NCBI GenBank assembly: GCA_030760725.1
Contig: JASWHV010000005.1
Span: 87,550,622-87,614,621, forward strand
DNA from: Neostapfia colusana
Lineage: Eukaryota > Streptophyta > Magnoliopsida > Poales > Poaceae
DNA length: 64,000 nucleotides
Reading direction: 5' to 3'
Positions within the stretch are counted from its first letter, which is position 1. Each line of letters begins with the position of its first letter. The notes beneath the pieces were generated by a model that did no database searches, was not told where the DNA came from, and saw only the letters and a list, made by a program, of their open reading frames with translations. Shown in pieces: positions 11,159 through 23,268 of this stretch. Both the position numbers and the translations under genes were made by a program.

Positions 11159-14100
11159 TTACACGACTCCACGGTCTTGTTGAGCCAGGATCACGCTGAG
11201 GGGTGCTGCGTTGCACAACACCGGATAACACACGTCAAAGGTACAAAGCGGAAGCGAAGTTTTATTACATAAACAAGTTTATGAACATGTTCACATCAAA
11301 ATAAGTTCAGTCTACACTCACGGGCGTAGACTAAGCATCAAGTGCACGTTCAGCCCTTGAACGTGTCCTTGCTAGCACACACGCACACTAACTCTGTGGC
11401 GTGCACGACTTCCACTCGACGGGGTTCCCCTCCTGGGGTTCCGTCTCCTCTTCGGTAGTCCCTTCCTCATAGAACCCTGCAAAAGCTTCAAACACAAGCA
11501 GTGAGCACGAAGGCTCAGCAAGTCTGACCCGTCTCACCTAACATGGAACTTCTACATGAGGGGTGACGGGTACATGAGGTAAAAATCATTTGCAAGGACT
11601 TGCCTAATTAGTAGAACCTTACTTTCAAGTTTTAGCAGCAGGTTGTGGAGAACCTTACGCTAAGGCACATGAGAGAGACGCAATCAAACAAGAAACGCTT
11701 TTCTCTCATGCACTTTGCCCAAAGTTGAAAAGAACTTTAGTAAGCTCTAAACTACAACAAACCATTAACAAGCAAAGTCCATCTTTCAATCAGTAGCATT
11801 TTAACATGTAACTAGCCTGTTCTTTCTACGTCACGGTACAGTGAACAAGTGGTACTCACTGACCGCGAGGGACAGCGATTATAATCGATTTACACCTGCA
11901 GGGTTACCCGAACAACCCGTCACGTACGCCCGTACTCGATGTTGCCTACAACAACCATCACGGACGCCGTACGCGACTACCTTTCGCCCGTTAGCCAAAT
12001 GTTGAACCGGTCCAATCGTCCCGAGCAAGAGGTCTCTGCACGCGCATCTCAGTGCCGCCAGCCGATTTACACCTCGAGCTCTCAATCTACCCTCTGAACG
12101 ACCAGCTATGCCTCAACACCCAGCTACCCGGGTTACATCAGTTTCCCGGATCCCATATAGCCGGTAGGTTTTCGGTACTGTTCGAGCTTGTTCAACAGGC
12201 CCGCACACGGCTTGGTCCTCAATTGACACAAGCGGAGCTACAGCACACAGGCCCCAAAGTCCTGTTGCCCTTACCGTCCGCTTGGTCTCATTTTCTTGCC
12301 ATGTGTTTCATGTGCTATCACTACCCGAGTCGAGTGCCTCTAGCCTATGCTCGCGAGTAGTTCCAACTACTCGACTTGTACCGAATCCTACTCTATCTTA
12401 GCAATGCAGTGGCTAACGAGGTTTTCAATCCTAATCCCCACCCATGGTTTTCTTGGCTATGCATTTGGATTTCCAAACAAGACTCTAATGCAAAGAATAA
12501 TAGTATTCAAAGATGTGCTCAAAACAATAAACATTTATAAAAAGGTTAATGCAAACCGTAGCTTGCCTTGCTGCTCTTGGTCGTAGGCTAGCTGCTCCTC
12601 TGGAGTAATGAAGTCTAGGACTTCGGGTTCCTCCTCGACCTTAGCGACTGCATGATAGAAGCAATACATGTATTAATTTAAATGCAGTTGTATTAACTTT
12701 TAACTTGTGAAGTCTATAACTCTTACTAGACAAGCCCAATGACTGTGAAATTTTTACTGTGGCTTGGTTACAACCTAAACAGAGACTTGGTCAAGTTTTA
12801 GTTGCAGCAAAGCTCATTTGAGCCCTCCACAATTAATCATGTACTTGACCTTAATTGAAGGCTTTTAGGGTGTTCTAAGGATTTTCATGAAACAAACTAT
12901 GACTTTCTGAAAACTAGATTTTCAGAGGGTTCTATTGGAGTTGGTCTCAGGTAATTTGAAGGTTCCTAACTAAAGATATGAGCTAAACAATTTCAGAGAA
13001 AATTCTGAAAATGTTTCTGAACATTTTCTATTTTCTCTGGAACAGTTTCACTAATCACACCATTAGGTGGATCAAATGAGCTCAAACGGGTCTGAAATTT
13101 TTATGGTAGTTCAGGGATATTTTTGTGAACATCCCAGCAAAACTTCAGGATTTTCATCCAAAGGATTCTCCAGTTAAAATTCCTAACAGTTTAAATTTTG
13201 AGGAATTAATTCTGGAGAAATAAGGGTTTTCATGAAGTGAAACTTGATTTGCTGGAAAGTGCTCAGAGAGCTGAATACAGCAAAATTTGGTTCACTCGAT
13301 TTGGAGCTTCCTAGCCAAAGTTATGAGGATTTGAAGTTTGAACGGAATCTGAAAATCGGAAGAAAAGTTTAAACTTGCGGGGGCCCGCGGGGACACGTGT
13401 CGAGCGCGGAGGTGTCCGGCACGCTGAGGCCCACAGGGTTTTTGCGTGTCAGCACACCAGATCCTGGCCGCATCCCGATCCCGATTTAAAATATCTCCCG
13501 CTGACAGCTGGGGTCCACCCCTTCGTCAACCTCCCACTGCCCGCGTTCTTCCGCCGAGGAACCTCGCCGGAGAGCTCGCCGCCGGCTTCTGTAAAGCTCC
13601 AAACTTCATGATTTTGGCCGCCCCTGCCTACTTCCACTCGGGGAATAGGATTCTAGGGTCAGCTCGTCATGACAACGGCCGCCACCTGGTCGGCGACGAG
13701 CCGCAGCCTCGGGAGAACTTCGGTCGCGTTGTCCACCCTCCCTAGCACCTCCCCTAATCAAGCTAAGGGTCGTCGAGCATCAGTGGACCATAGGAAAGGT
13801 CGACATGAGCTCTACGGAGCTCGGGAAGGGCTGTGTTGGGCTATCACCGTGCGACCTAGGCCGGAAATCGGGATTTCTACTAAAACTCGAAGAACAGCGG
13901 TCTCCCTCCACGGTTCTTCGTGGTTCCTGCTCCTATGGACCCGCACGGGCTACTAGAAGTGATCCCCCCCATGAGAGGGTGAGTGATGTAGTGTGGCTTA
14001 CGAATTTCTCGGATCGGTACCGACCTCACTTTTGCACACCATCGCGAAAATATGAAATTACGGCCGGAGCAGTGCTTGTCACGCCGCCGGAGCTTGTGGA

Positions 14101-14521
14101 AATGAAAGAGGGGTTGGAGGCGAACCTCTTTGCTGTTCACAGCTCCGTGAACGGTGGGCTGTGGTAGCCGGAAGGACGGTTCCCGCAGCGGCGGCTCGGG
14201 CTGAACCGGCAGAGACAAGATCGCCGCGGTGGAGCTCGGGGAAGACCGCGCAAGGTCTGGAACCGATGCGAAGGTGTCAAAGATGGCTTGGCGCACCCGG
14301 TGCTGGTCTCAGATCGCCGAGAGGGTCACTGGATCGGCCAGGCGATGAGGAACCAAACGTTCACTCGGGCGGCGAGGTGCTTTGGCTTATTGGGTGGAAG
14401 TGCGACGAGGCAGCAGTGGAAGGCGCCGGTGACCACTCGGACGGGTAGATAAAGACCCAGAGAGTCGGTTCCGCGGCTGAGATCGGAAAGCAGCTGGTGG
14501 CTTCGCCGTTTCTTCGCCGTG
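11159..14521 (-). repeat. E1 5' LTR, left part (split by CACTA1)
   Basis: Begins TTACACGACT on the plus strand and matches 286-3648 of the partner LTR up to CGCCGTG at 14515-14521. The last three bases, GTG, are the target site duplicated by CACTA1. The LTR resumes at 23272. Open frames here mirror those in the other LTR copies and carry no domains. Confidence 0.92.
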
Positions 14522-15005
14522 CACTACAGCATTCCCGTCAACATACGACGGCTAAAACCGTCGTATATAAAGCAGAAGCCGTCGTATATAGTTTATATAC
14601 GACGGCAGTTGTTTATATACGATGGTTTGTGGCCGTCGTATATATTTTGTCGTATATATAGTTATATACGACGGCGCCGTCATATATAACAGTATATATA
14701 CGACGGCCGGTTATATACCACGGCCCGTTTCGTGGACTTGGCCCAGTGGGCCAGGGCCTTTATATACGACGGCTGGGCCCTGGCTGTCGTATATAAGGCC
14801 TTATATACGACAGCCGCTGGGCCCTGGCTGTCATATATAAGGGCTTATATACGACAGCCGCTGGACCGTGGCTGTCGTATATAAGCCCTTATATACGACA
14901 GCCTGGCCCAGCCGTCGTATATAATTTAGGCTTATATACGACGGCCCTGTATAGCGGCCGTTGTATATAAACTATACAGGCCGTCGTATATAAGCTTTTC
15001 CATTT
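14522..15005. repeat. CACTA1 left terminal and subterminal repeats
   Basis: The 8-bp CACTACAG terminus is followed by more than a dozen direct and inverted copies of a short unit, TATACGACGGC or TATACGACAGCC, spaced irregularly. In En/Spm elements such subterminal motifs bind the TNPA-type protein. Several inverted pairs flank GC-rich spacers such as GGGCCCTGGCTGTCG, so the region could fold. Confidence 0.85.
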
Positions 15006-15166
15006 TAAAAAAAAAATAGAAAATGGCTAACCTAGCTCGATGGCCAGCTACACATCCAAAGACAACAAAAAAACAGTTTGATATATAAATTCACAACAAA
15101 GTGCAATAGTACACATCGACAATCACAAAGTCTGACATCCACACAAATGAAAATAAAATCACAAAT

Positions 15167-17590
15167 CTATTGATTACTAGCCCCTCCACTACCTCCAGGA
15201 GCGAAGAAGTCATCCTGCCGCGGCGAACCTGGCGCCCTTAGCTGTGGCGATGGAGTCTGAGCCTCCGTCCCTGATCCCTGCGAAACAAAGTGACATATGT
15301 ACAAGTTTACAATTGTTTTTCTAGGTTCATTAGGATTCTTAGCGGTTGGGGCTTCCACTTAATGTAACTTTCTTTTTATACCTGTACTCCAGGAAACTGC
15401 TCCTGTGGTGGCGACGGCTCCAGCACGAACGGAGGTGGCTGCCACAACGGTATCTGGATTTGCTGCCCTTGCTGTCGAGCTAGCGCCTGCCATTTCAAAC
15501 ATTACAATTTACAAAACTAATTGAAATGCAATGTAATTAAACTATAATTGTATGTTTCTTACTTCCATTGCCGCTTGCATCTGTGCCATATAGGACGCAT
15601 GGTACGCCATGGCAGCCCTGTTGTTCTCTCGCTCTCTCGCCAAGGCCTCCTCCTGCCGAGCCAAGCTCTCCCGAAGCGCCATGACTTCGAGATCTCTCTC
15701 GGTGACACGGCGGCTGGAGGAGCCTGCAGCCGAAGACTGCGAGGAGCTGCCTCTCGCAGGTCGTGCCTCCCTAGAGTTGACGACTCCAGAGAATATGGCA
15801 AGCCTAAAAAAACGAATCAATTCAAGGTAAAATTAAATAATCTTGAATTGAAAACAATGAAAGTAAATGAATTCACCTTCCGTGTGCTTTTCCACCTCCG
15901 CTTGCATACGCGGCTTGAGGGTCGATGTTCGGGGAGTTTTCCCAATCGAACCCTTCGCCGTGTATCCTCACAGCCTCTTGCCCATACCTAGTCTGAAAAA
16001 CAATGAAATTGTGTAAGTTCAACAACATATATAGTGTCAAATAATTTCAGAGGTCATGAAACTTACCAGGCGCTCCGCTGCGTACTGACTACACTGCTCC
16101 GGCTGAGAAGGGTCAGCGTGACCTCTCCTATAGACCGTAGTAGCACTCGGTCGCACGCCGGTCTCCTTTTCCTGTGAACAGATGTTAGTACGAACAATAC
16201 TACATTATGAATATAATAAAAACTACCAAGAAACTTACCATCCGTTTAGCCATTCGCACAAAACCTTGGACGCCCATACTGTGCTTCCCTGAGCTCCCTC
16301 TGGCATCTCGAGCTTTCTTGGACTTAGCGATGAACTCATTGCTAGCCCGATACCTGCAAAGGGCTCGGTAATCTTCAGTTCGTCCCTGTAACCAAGGGAC
16401 ACTAACCTGCACACATGCGTAGTTCATTAGGTGTTACTTAGCAATATTAATATGAACAATTTGAAGATTACGCAACCTACCTCTGCGTATTGTTCCTCCG
16501 TCAAGTACGTGTCGGAGGCGTCTCTGAACGACCCAACCTCGTGGTCGTGGAGCTTTAAGTAGTCGTTAACTACTTGACTCCGAGCGTTCGAAAGCATTTG
16601 CATAACAAGCTTCCGAGCGTTCACTTCGAACACGGAGCGGGCGTGATCCATCTGCTCAGCCGGGTCCTCAAGGCGGTACCTGAGCTGTAGGAAGCCAACA
16701 CAGTTCGACATATACGCACATTAATATTTGAAAGAACATAAAGAATTGAAACTTCAAATATTTATGAAAGTTACTTACCCAAAAATCTGCCCACACGACT
16801 CCCTGTAGGTTGTCGTTCTCCGGGTGAGGAATGCGCGCGTAGTCGTCCCACGACGTAGCTGCATGTCCATCAATCGCACCGGGGTAGTGCAGACGCACTA
16901 AGTTCCCGATGCAACCGTTCACCGTCCTGTGGTGTTTCTGCCCGTCGTACGAGAGGTCCTCCCAAGAACTAAAAAGTCGTTTGTTAAGTCATTAAGTAAG
17001 ATCATAGTCTTTGAGAACAAATAGAAATGAATACTTTATTAATGTGTTACCTGTCTCCAACCGGACGAATAATTACCGGCTCTCTAGGAGTAGGTGGAGG
17101 ACCAACAAAGTTACTCCTCCTCGTGCGTCTCCTCCGCTGCGGCACCACGTCTGGTGACCCAGAAGGCTGGTCACCGGACGTGTCCTCAGGCTGGGTGCCC
17201 TCGGGCTTGCTGGGCAGACTACCCTGGGGGTGGCTGCCGGAGGGCTGGCTACCAGAGGGCTCGCTGCCCGAGGGCACACTGCGCTGCATACCCGTCTCCT
17301 GAGGTGCCGCTCTTGCCTCGGACTCATAGTCCAAATCAGACTACAATGGTAAAGTAAGTAAGCTAAATTGAAAAAGTGATTTTAATAATTTTGTGCATTG
17401 TAGAAAAATTTACCTCTGTACGCTACAAACTGACAACCCTGTCCCGCAACTCTGGACACGCACTTAACAGCTGAGTGCGTCTGCTCCCGCTGTAAGTGGA
17501 ACCGTAGAAGTAGTCGTCTCTCTCCTGCGAGGGGAGGAAACCCCTCAAACTCGGCGCCTTCTTCCCCTTTGAACCCTTGCTTGACGACAT
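15167..17590 (-). pseudogene. CACTA1 TNPA-like second transposon gene (Transposase_24-like), multi-exon
   Basis: About ten short exons on the minus strand with GT-AG borders. Exon 1 is 17590-17414 (MSSSKGSKGKKAPSL). Exon 2 is about 17338-17052, with PSGSEPSGSQPSGS repeats and an RRRRTRR basic run. The next is about 16968-16780 (WEDLSYDGQKHHRTVNGC). Then about 16680-16490, about 16406-16240 (SKKARDARGSSGKHSMG), about 16170-16068 (RGHADPSQPEQ), about 15990-15880 and about 15805-15565 (a coiled coil, LARQEEALARERENN). The last two are about 15488-15382 and 15280-15167. The RRLP-like core and the KKARD..GKHSMG motif resemble the plant transposase 24 family, the DNA-binding partner of TNP2. A TAG at 17423-17425 interrupts exon 1 unless an alternative start or splice is used. 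Exon limits are by eye. Confidence 0.65.
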
Positions 17591-17688
17591 CCTAATCAGT
17601 TTAAAAAGTAATTACTCCTAATCAGTTTCAAAATGTAAGTGATAATTAATGTCACTTTCATTTAAAAGAACATTACTCGTAATCAGTT

Positions 17689-20600
17689 TCAAAATTCATC
17701 AACATCATGATCATCAACATCACGATCATCAACATCGCGATCTGTCGTCTTGAGCTGTTTACGTTTCCGCTTTCGCATTGTAAATGTCTCTACATCTGCA
17801 ACGTCTCCTACTAAGTTATCGAGTCCTGCACCAGACTCGACGATAAAAGAGTTTGGGAACTCTTCGTCTTGGTAAACTTCTTCAGTGTCTCCACTATCAT
17901 GATAACCATCATCTCCAGGAGTATACAAGCGTTCACGAGGATTCACTTTATATACCACCCACCAAGTGCTAAGCTTCTTACATGGATAAGGTAGATAATA
18001 CACTTGTTCCGCTTGATGTGCAAGAACGTATGTATCTAAACCTCGTAAGCGTTCGTTGTGATTCACTTCCACCATGCCAAATTGATTTTCTCGAGTTCCA
18101 TGATTGTTATCAAACCAATCATAATCAAAGAACACCACTCGAAGTTCTTTATTGCCAGCGAAAGTAAATTCCAGAATTTTGTTAATGATTCCATATTAAT
18201 TGGTTTCTTTCCCTTGTGAGTCGATTGCTCTCGTCACAACTCCGCAATTTGATGTTGCTGCGAGAGGACGAAGAGTTTTGAATTGAGTTGTACGGAATCG
18301 GAAGCCATTTACGTCATATCGACCATAGCTTCTAACTTTGACTAATCCATAAGATAGTTGTCGTAAATCTTGATGGATGTCTGTGTTCGCTAATACATAA
18401 GCTCGAAACCAGGATAAGAAATTAGGCCCTGCATTAATTCCAGCCCGTCGCATCATTTCTACTTGCTTTCTCGTTGGTTGATGCTTATGTTTCCAGTTTT
18501 GGTTGTGGAACTCACTGTACACACAAAACACATGCCATCGACATTAGCATACATGTATTGGTAAATACAATAATCATCATAAATGTAAGAGAAACACTTA
18601 CTCGAAATATTTCTCCATGCCATCGATATTAGCATACATGTAGAGTAAAGCAGCAGTCCTTTCTCCTTCAGTAAAATCGTATGATGTGCTGCTGCCAACA
18701 GTAGTTCCCCTCGATTCAAAAATAGAGAGATCACTAACTGGTGGTTCGTCATCTACATTGTATCGCATTGCCGAAGTATTGACATTGTTTTCCTCTGCAA
18801 AGTAGAAACTAGAAAAGTAACCTACTTCCTTTAGAGTAAATGCTTCGGCAATGCACCCTTCAACCCTTGCTCTGTTGCCAACCATAGTTTTCAAATATCT
18901 CAATGCTCTTTCAATATGGTACATCTATCTATATTGCACAGGACCACCAACTTTTGCTTCGAATGGAAGATGTATAAGAAGATGCTGCATTGGATTGAAG
19001 AAACCAGGAGGAAATATTTTTTCCATCTTACATAAAAGTACAGGTATCTCCTTCTCTAACTTCTCCATCATGTCTTTCGTTATTTCCTTGGCACATAACT
19101 GGCTATAGAATAATGATAGCGCAGCTAACACCTTCCACACCGCATCATCCAGATATCCCCGAAACATAACAGGTAAGAGTCTTTCCATTATTATATGATA
19201 GTCATGACTCTTCAACCCAGTGAGCTTCCCGTTTTAACATTCACGGCTCGTCTCAGACTAGCAGCATAACCATCTGGGAATTTCAAAGTTTTCAACCATT
19301 TCATAACTTGTTTCTTTTCATTAGGTCGAAGCACAAAAGAAGCACGTGGCTTACCACCGCTTTCAGAGAGCTCAAGAGTAGGTCGATTACAAATCTTGTC
19401 CAAATCCTTTTGAGCCTTTAAGTTGTCTTTCGTTTTGCCCGTGATATCCATGCACGTGCTTATGATACATTCGGCCATGTTACGCTCCTGATGCATTACA
19501 TCAATATTATGCATCAGTATCAATGACTTCACATATGGTAGCTCCCAAACTCCACATACATGAGTCCAGTTGTGAACATTTCCGTAACCTACAAAGAATC
19601 CAGGGCGAGCTTCATCAGGGACTAGTGAGTCCAACACATTGGATACTTCACACCCGCTTAGGCGTTTAGGTGGTTTCTTAGTGACAACAGTATCTTTTCT
19701 GAAGACATTCCTCTGTTGCCTGAATGGGTGGTTTCGAGGAAGCCAACTTCTATGACAATCAAAGTAGCTTATCTTGCCACCGTATGTAAGTCGAAAACAC
19801 TCTGTGTCAGACGCACATATGGGACACGACAAACGACCATGTGTGCTCCATCCAGAAAACATGCCGTACGCAGGGAAATCATGGACATACCATAAATCAG
19901 CAGCTCGAAGGTTGAATTTCCGCTTCTTGTAACAGTCATGCGCTTCAACTCCAATCCACAACGTTTTCAATTCTTCAATCAATGGTTTCAACATCACATT
20001 GATACGTGATCCCGGATGATCTAGTCCTGGTATAATGAGGCTAAGAAACATAAACTCGTACTTCATACAAAGAGAAGGTGGTAGGTTGTACGGAATAACA
20101 AAGACGGGCCAACAGGAGTATGGTGTGGCATTTGTACTGAAAGGTGAAAAACCATCCGTCGCTAACCCGATGAGAACATTTCTCGCATCACTAGCAAAAG
20201 CAGGATCAAAAGAGTCCAAAGACTTCCATGCATCACCGTCTGACGGATGAGTCAACACATCTTTGTTCTCACGCACACCTTCTTTGTGCCATCTCATGTG
20301 TCTGGCAGATCTTTTAGAAAGAAACAGCCGCTTCAACCGAGGTGTCACAGGCAAGTAACGCAATTGCTTATGTGCAACTTCTGTCATTACTTTATCACCA
20401 TCGTCATTGACAACTTCGACAAACCTCGATTTTCCACACTTTAAACAATTCTTCTCTTTGTCATGCTCTTTCCAAAATAGCATGCAGTTATCTGGACACA
20501 CGTCAATTTTTTCATATTTCATACCCAGTCCAGATAGTAATTTCTTTGAGTGATACATATCTTTGGGCAGTTTATGAGGTTGTGGAAGAGCATCGCTGAT

Positions 20601-21098
20601 AAGTTTCATCATATCATTGTAGCAATTATTAGAGAAGAAATACTTAGATTTGATTTCCATAAATCTGGTCATAAAAGTAAGAAGAGTCATTTCAGTATGA
20701 TCATGCAACACCTCTTCAGAAGCTTTCAAGAGATTAAAGAATGTGTCTGCCTCATTTGTGGGCGGATCCTCCGTTTGTATATCTTGTAACATCTCATCGA
20801 TCCTGTCAACACCCGGACAATCATCATCATCTACATGAACGGCTCGAGGAGCAGACTCGCCGTGGAAACTCCAAACCTCATAATATGGCATGTAACCGTT
20901 TTTGCACAAGTGTAATGACAATGTCGTTTTGTCCAAAAACTTAGTATTCCGGCATTTCGCACATGGACAACGAACTTTATCGGTCGTAGACAACGAGAAC
21001 ACTCGATCAATAAAGTCGTCTGTCCCTGCATACCACTCATCTGAGTGACCAGTTGCCTTGTTCCAACCGGTATACATCCAACTACGGTCTTCACTCAT
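17689..21098 (-). pseudogene. CACTA1 TNP2-type transposase, broken
   Basis: The start MSEDRSWMYTGWN is at 21098. Residues 1-75 form the transposase-associated zinc-binding domain (Cys44, Cys46, Cys49, His63, Cys65). About residues 200-560 are the Transposase_21 core (CLKCGKSRFVEV, LPVTPRLKRLF, MRWHKEGV, LATDGFSPF, FPAYGMFSGWSTHGRLSCP). A one-base loss near 19226 shifts the frame, so the first open part stops at 19212. The DUF4218-like part follows (18925-19215, then 18598-18924) with a TAG replacing Trp at 18925-18927. A GT-AG intron (about 18598 to 18513) leads to the DUF4216-like part, with a TAA at 18196-18198, and the frame ends at 17689 after a basic tail (RKRKRKQ). It would have cut and pasted CACTA ends in the nucleus. 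Confidence 0.88.
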
Positions 21099-21202
21099 GT
21101 TTAACTCTGCAGTTTTAAGTCAAATAATTTATAGTTAGTTTATTATTTATTTATATTACAGACCTATATCTATTGGAAAGGATAGGTCCTAAACCCACCC
21201 AA

Positions 21203-21395
21203 GAGTGACCAAGACGAACATGCTTATAACAAGACACGAGGTCTAGATTCAGACGAAATTTCGGCAGCATAACCCCGCTGTTCTCCAACTGCACGTCCAA
21301 AAATGGAGCAGCGGAGAACATTAGGGTTACGCTGTCGAAACTACGTCCAAATCTAAACCCCGCGTCTCATTATAAGCATGCCCTCTCAGTCACTC
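21203..21395. repeat. CACTA1 long palindrome in TNP2 leader
   Basis: Two arms of about 90 bp pair imperfectly around a short loop near 21300. Examples are CATGCTTATAA at 21219-21229 against TTATAAGCATG at 21370-21380, and TTTCGGCAGCATAACCCC against GGGTTACGCTGTCGAAA. It lies about 105 bp upstream of the TNP2 start codon and has a counterpart upstream of TNP2 in CACTA2 (62150-62341). A transcript would form a long hairpin. Confidence 0.8.
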
Positions 21396-21433
21396 CTAGG
21401 CTGTCCAAAAAGGGACAATTCCGAACCTACACG

Positions 21434-21458
21434 CCTCACATGCGTAACACGTGTGAGA
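21434..21458. repeat. CACTA1 short palindrome
   Basis: CTCACATGCGTAACACGTGTGAG folds as a near-perfect hairpin and is present in CACTA2 at 62088-62110 in inverted orientation. Confidence 0.6.
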
Positions 21459-21572
21459 CGGGCTGGTTCGAAACGGGTGACACATATTGTAAAGGTTTAC
21501 GTCAATCTTTCATTTTTGAGTGATTTCAAAGAGAGAGAGGAAAGAATAATAGAGAGAAGGAAAGAACCATAG

Positions 21573-22904
21573 TTGTTAAGGCATCGCTTAAGCGGTAAGG
21601 CGCCTGGGGATCGTAAGGCGTCCCATCGCCTTAGATACCGGCGTAAGGCAGGTGAATACGGCGGCGGCGCTTGCACACAAGGGAGGCGGCGGTGGCGCCC
21701 GCGCACAGGATCTTGCGTTCGTATGAGGTTGAGCGCTGGCAGATCCGCGGCAGCCAGTCAATGGAGGCCGACGAGTGCCGGCAGATCGACAGTCCCGCGG
21801 CGGAGGAGGCCGAGCGCCGAAGGATTGGCAGTTCCGCGGCAGAGTGTCGGAGGCCGAGCGCTGGCTAAGCCGCGGGGGGGGGGGGGGGAGGGGGATGGGG
21901 GATCGGAGGCCGAACGCCGCGGGGCAGGGGAGGGGTGGGGGGTAGGGCGAGGTGGCCTAGGTTGTTCACATCGTGCTTTTGTAGACATATACGTTACCAC
22001 TAAATGGGTCGTATCGGGCCCTAAGCCCATTTATGTACATATAGTACTTTTAAACACTCAAACAATCAAAACAATAATCAATTAAACTATTAACTCATAT
22101 GCATTAATCATCTAAGCAATTAACAACTCATCTAAACAAACATAATTACCGTAGTTAACAAACCTATCAATTCTAAGCAATTAAAAAAACACCTAGCTAG
22201 CAATTCAAATAAACATGGGCAATAATTAAACCTAAGCATATCAATTCATCTAAATCTAAGAAATTATCCACTAAACAATAAAAAACAAATAATCATAATA
22301 TAAACAATTGGTAATTAAAAAACCAAACTATCTTGATGGGGAGGGAGGCGGGCGACTTACCTCACGGTGGAGGCGGCGCGGCACGGTGCGGCTGACGGCG
22401 TGTGGAGGCGGACCGGCACGGTGCGGCGGCGCACAGCGCGGGGTGGAGGCTGGAGCGGGGACCTCCGGGGCAGCGGCGGCGGCTGTCGGGCGGGTGGCGG
22501 CCGGGGCGCCGACTGTCGGGGGTGGCCGGGGCGGCGGCTGGTGGGCGGCGGGTGGCGCCGGCTGGCGGGCGGGGGGCGGCCGGGGCGGCGGGCGGGGCTT
22601 TGGCCGCTGGGGCGCCGGCTGGCGGGGGCGGCCGGGGTGGCGGCCAGGCGGCGCCTGGCGGGCGGCGGCCGGGGGGGGGGGCGGTCGGGCGGCGCCTGGC
22701 GGGCGGCGGCTGGGTGGCAGGCCGGGGCGCCGGCTTGCGGGGGCGGCCAGGGCGGCGGCCGGGGGGGGGGGGCTGCAGGGGCGGCGGCTAGCGGCGGTGG
22801 GCGGGCGGCGGCTGGGCGCGGGCGGGTGGCGGCGGGCGGCAGGCGGCTCGGGCTCGGGTCGGCGCGGGCGTGAATGCCTGCGCCGACCCGAGCCCCCGCG
22901 GGTA
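21573..22904. other. CACTA1 non-coding GC-rich, AT-rich, GC-rich block
   Basis: No gene supported. 21573-21960 is GC-rich with a long G run at about 21881. 21970-22330 is AT-rich (AACAATCAAAAC, CTAAGCAATTAA). 22335-22900 is extremely GC-rich, with short GGCGGC, GGCCGGGGC and GGGGGGG runs on the plus strand. Long open frames here in several phases are low-complexity artefacts. The strand asymmetry would permit G-quadruplex structures. It lies between the TNP2 5' end and the right subterminal repeats, where the promoter is expected. Confidence 0.6.
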
Positions 22905-23268
22905 AATAAGCCTTATTTACGACGGCCACACCATGGGCCGTCGTAAATAACACTTATTTACGACAGCCTCGGTGTGGCTGTCGTATATAACTGCTATATA
23001 CGACAGCCTAGGTTTGGCTGTCATATATAACTGCTATATACGACAGCCTAGGGTTGGCTGTCGTATATAACTGCTATATACGACAGCCTAGGGTTGGCTG
23101 TTGTATATAACACTTATATACGACAGCCACGTACTAAACGACGGTTGTACTGTCGTTTATAAACTTATATACGACAGCCTCGGCTGACCGTCGTATGTAA
23201 GTTAATATACGACAGCTAGCCGTCGTATGTTATGCTGGCTGTCGTATGTTGCCCTGTTTCCTGTAGTG
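22905..23268. repeat. CACTA1 right subterminal and terminal repeats
   Basis: More than a dozen copies of TATACGACAGCC, in both orientations, some as TTTACGACGGC variants. Many are paired with TGGCTGTCGTATATAA so that local hairpins form. Ends CCTGTAGTG at 23268. Confidence 0.85.

Larger units (their letters stand above)
14522..23268 (-). mobile_element. CACTA1: En/Spm-type DNA transposon, 8747 bp
   Basis: It starts CACTACAGCATTCCCG and ends CCTGTTTCCTGTAGTG. The inverted ends share CACTACAG exactly and continue imperfectly to CAACATACGAC. GTG is duplicated at 14519-14521 and 23269-23271, and removing the element restores an uninterrupted E1 LTR. Inside are subterminal repeats at both ends, a TNPA-like gene (15167-17590) and a TNP2-like gene (17689-21098), both on the minus strand, then GC-rich and AT-rich non-coding DNA. 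TNP2 has at least one frameshift and two stop codons, so the copy is not autonomous, though its ends and repeats could still be acted on by other copies. Confidence 0.93.

Noticed and set aside
14540..15000. Regularly repeated short units resembling a CRISPR array
   Set aside because: Units are 11-13 bp, in both orientations and irregularly spaced next to a CACTACAG terminus; these are CACTA subterminal repeats in plant DNA.
22308..22953. Several long overlapping frames on both strands in the GC island of CACTA1
   Set aside because: Low-complexity Gly/Ala/Arg or Pro/Arg translations caused by GGC repeats; no start context or homology.
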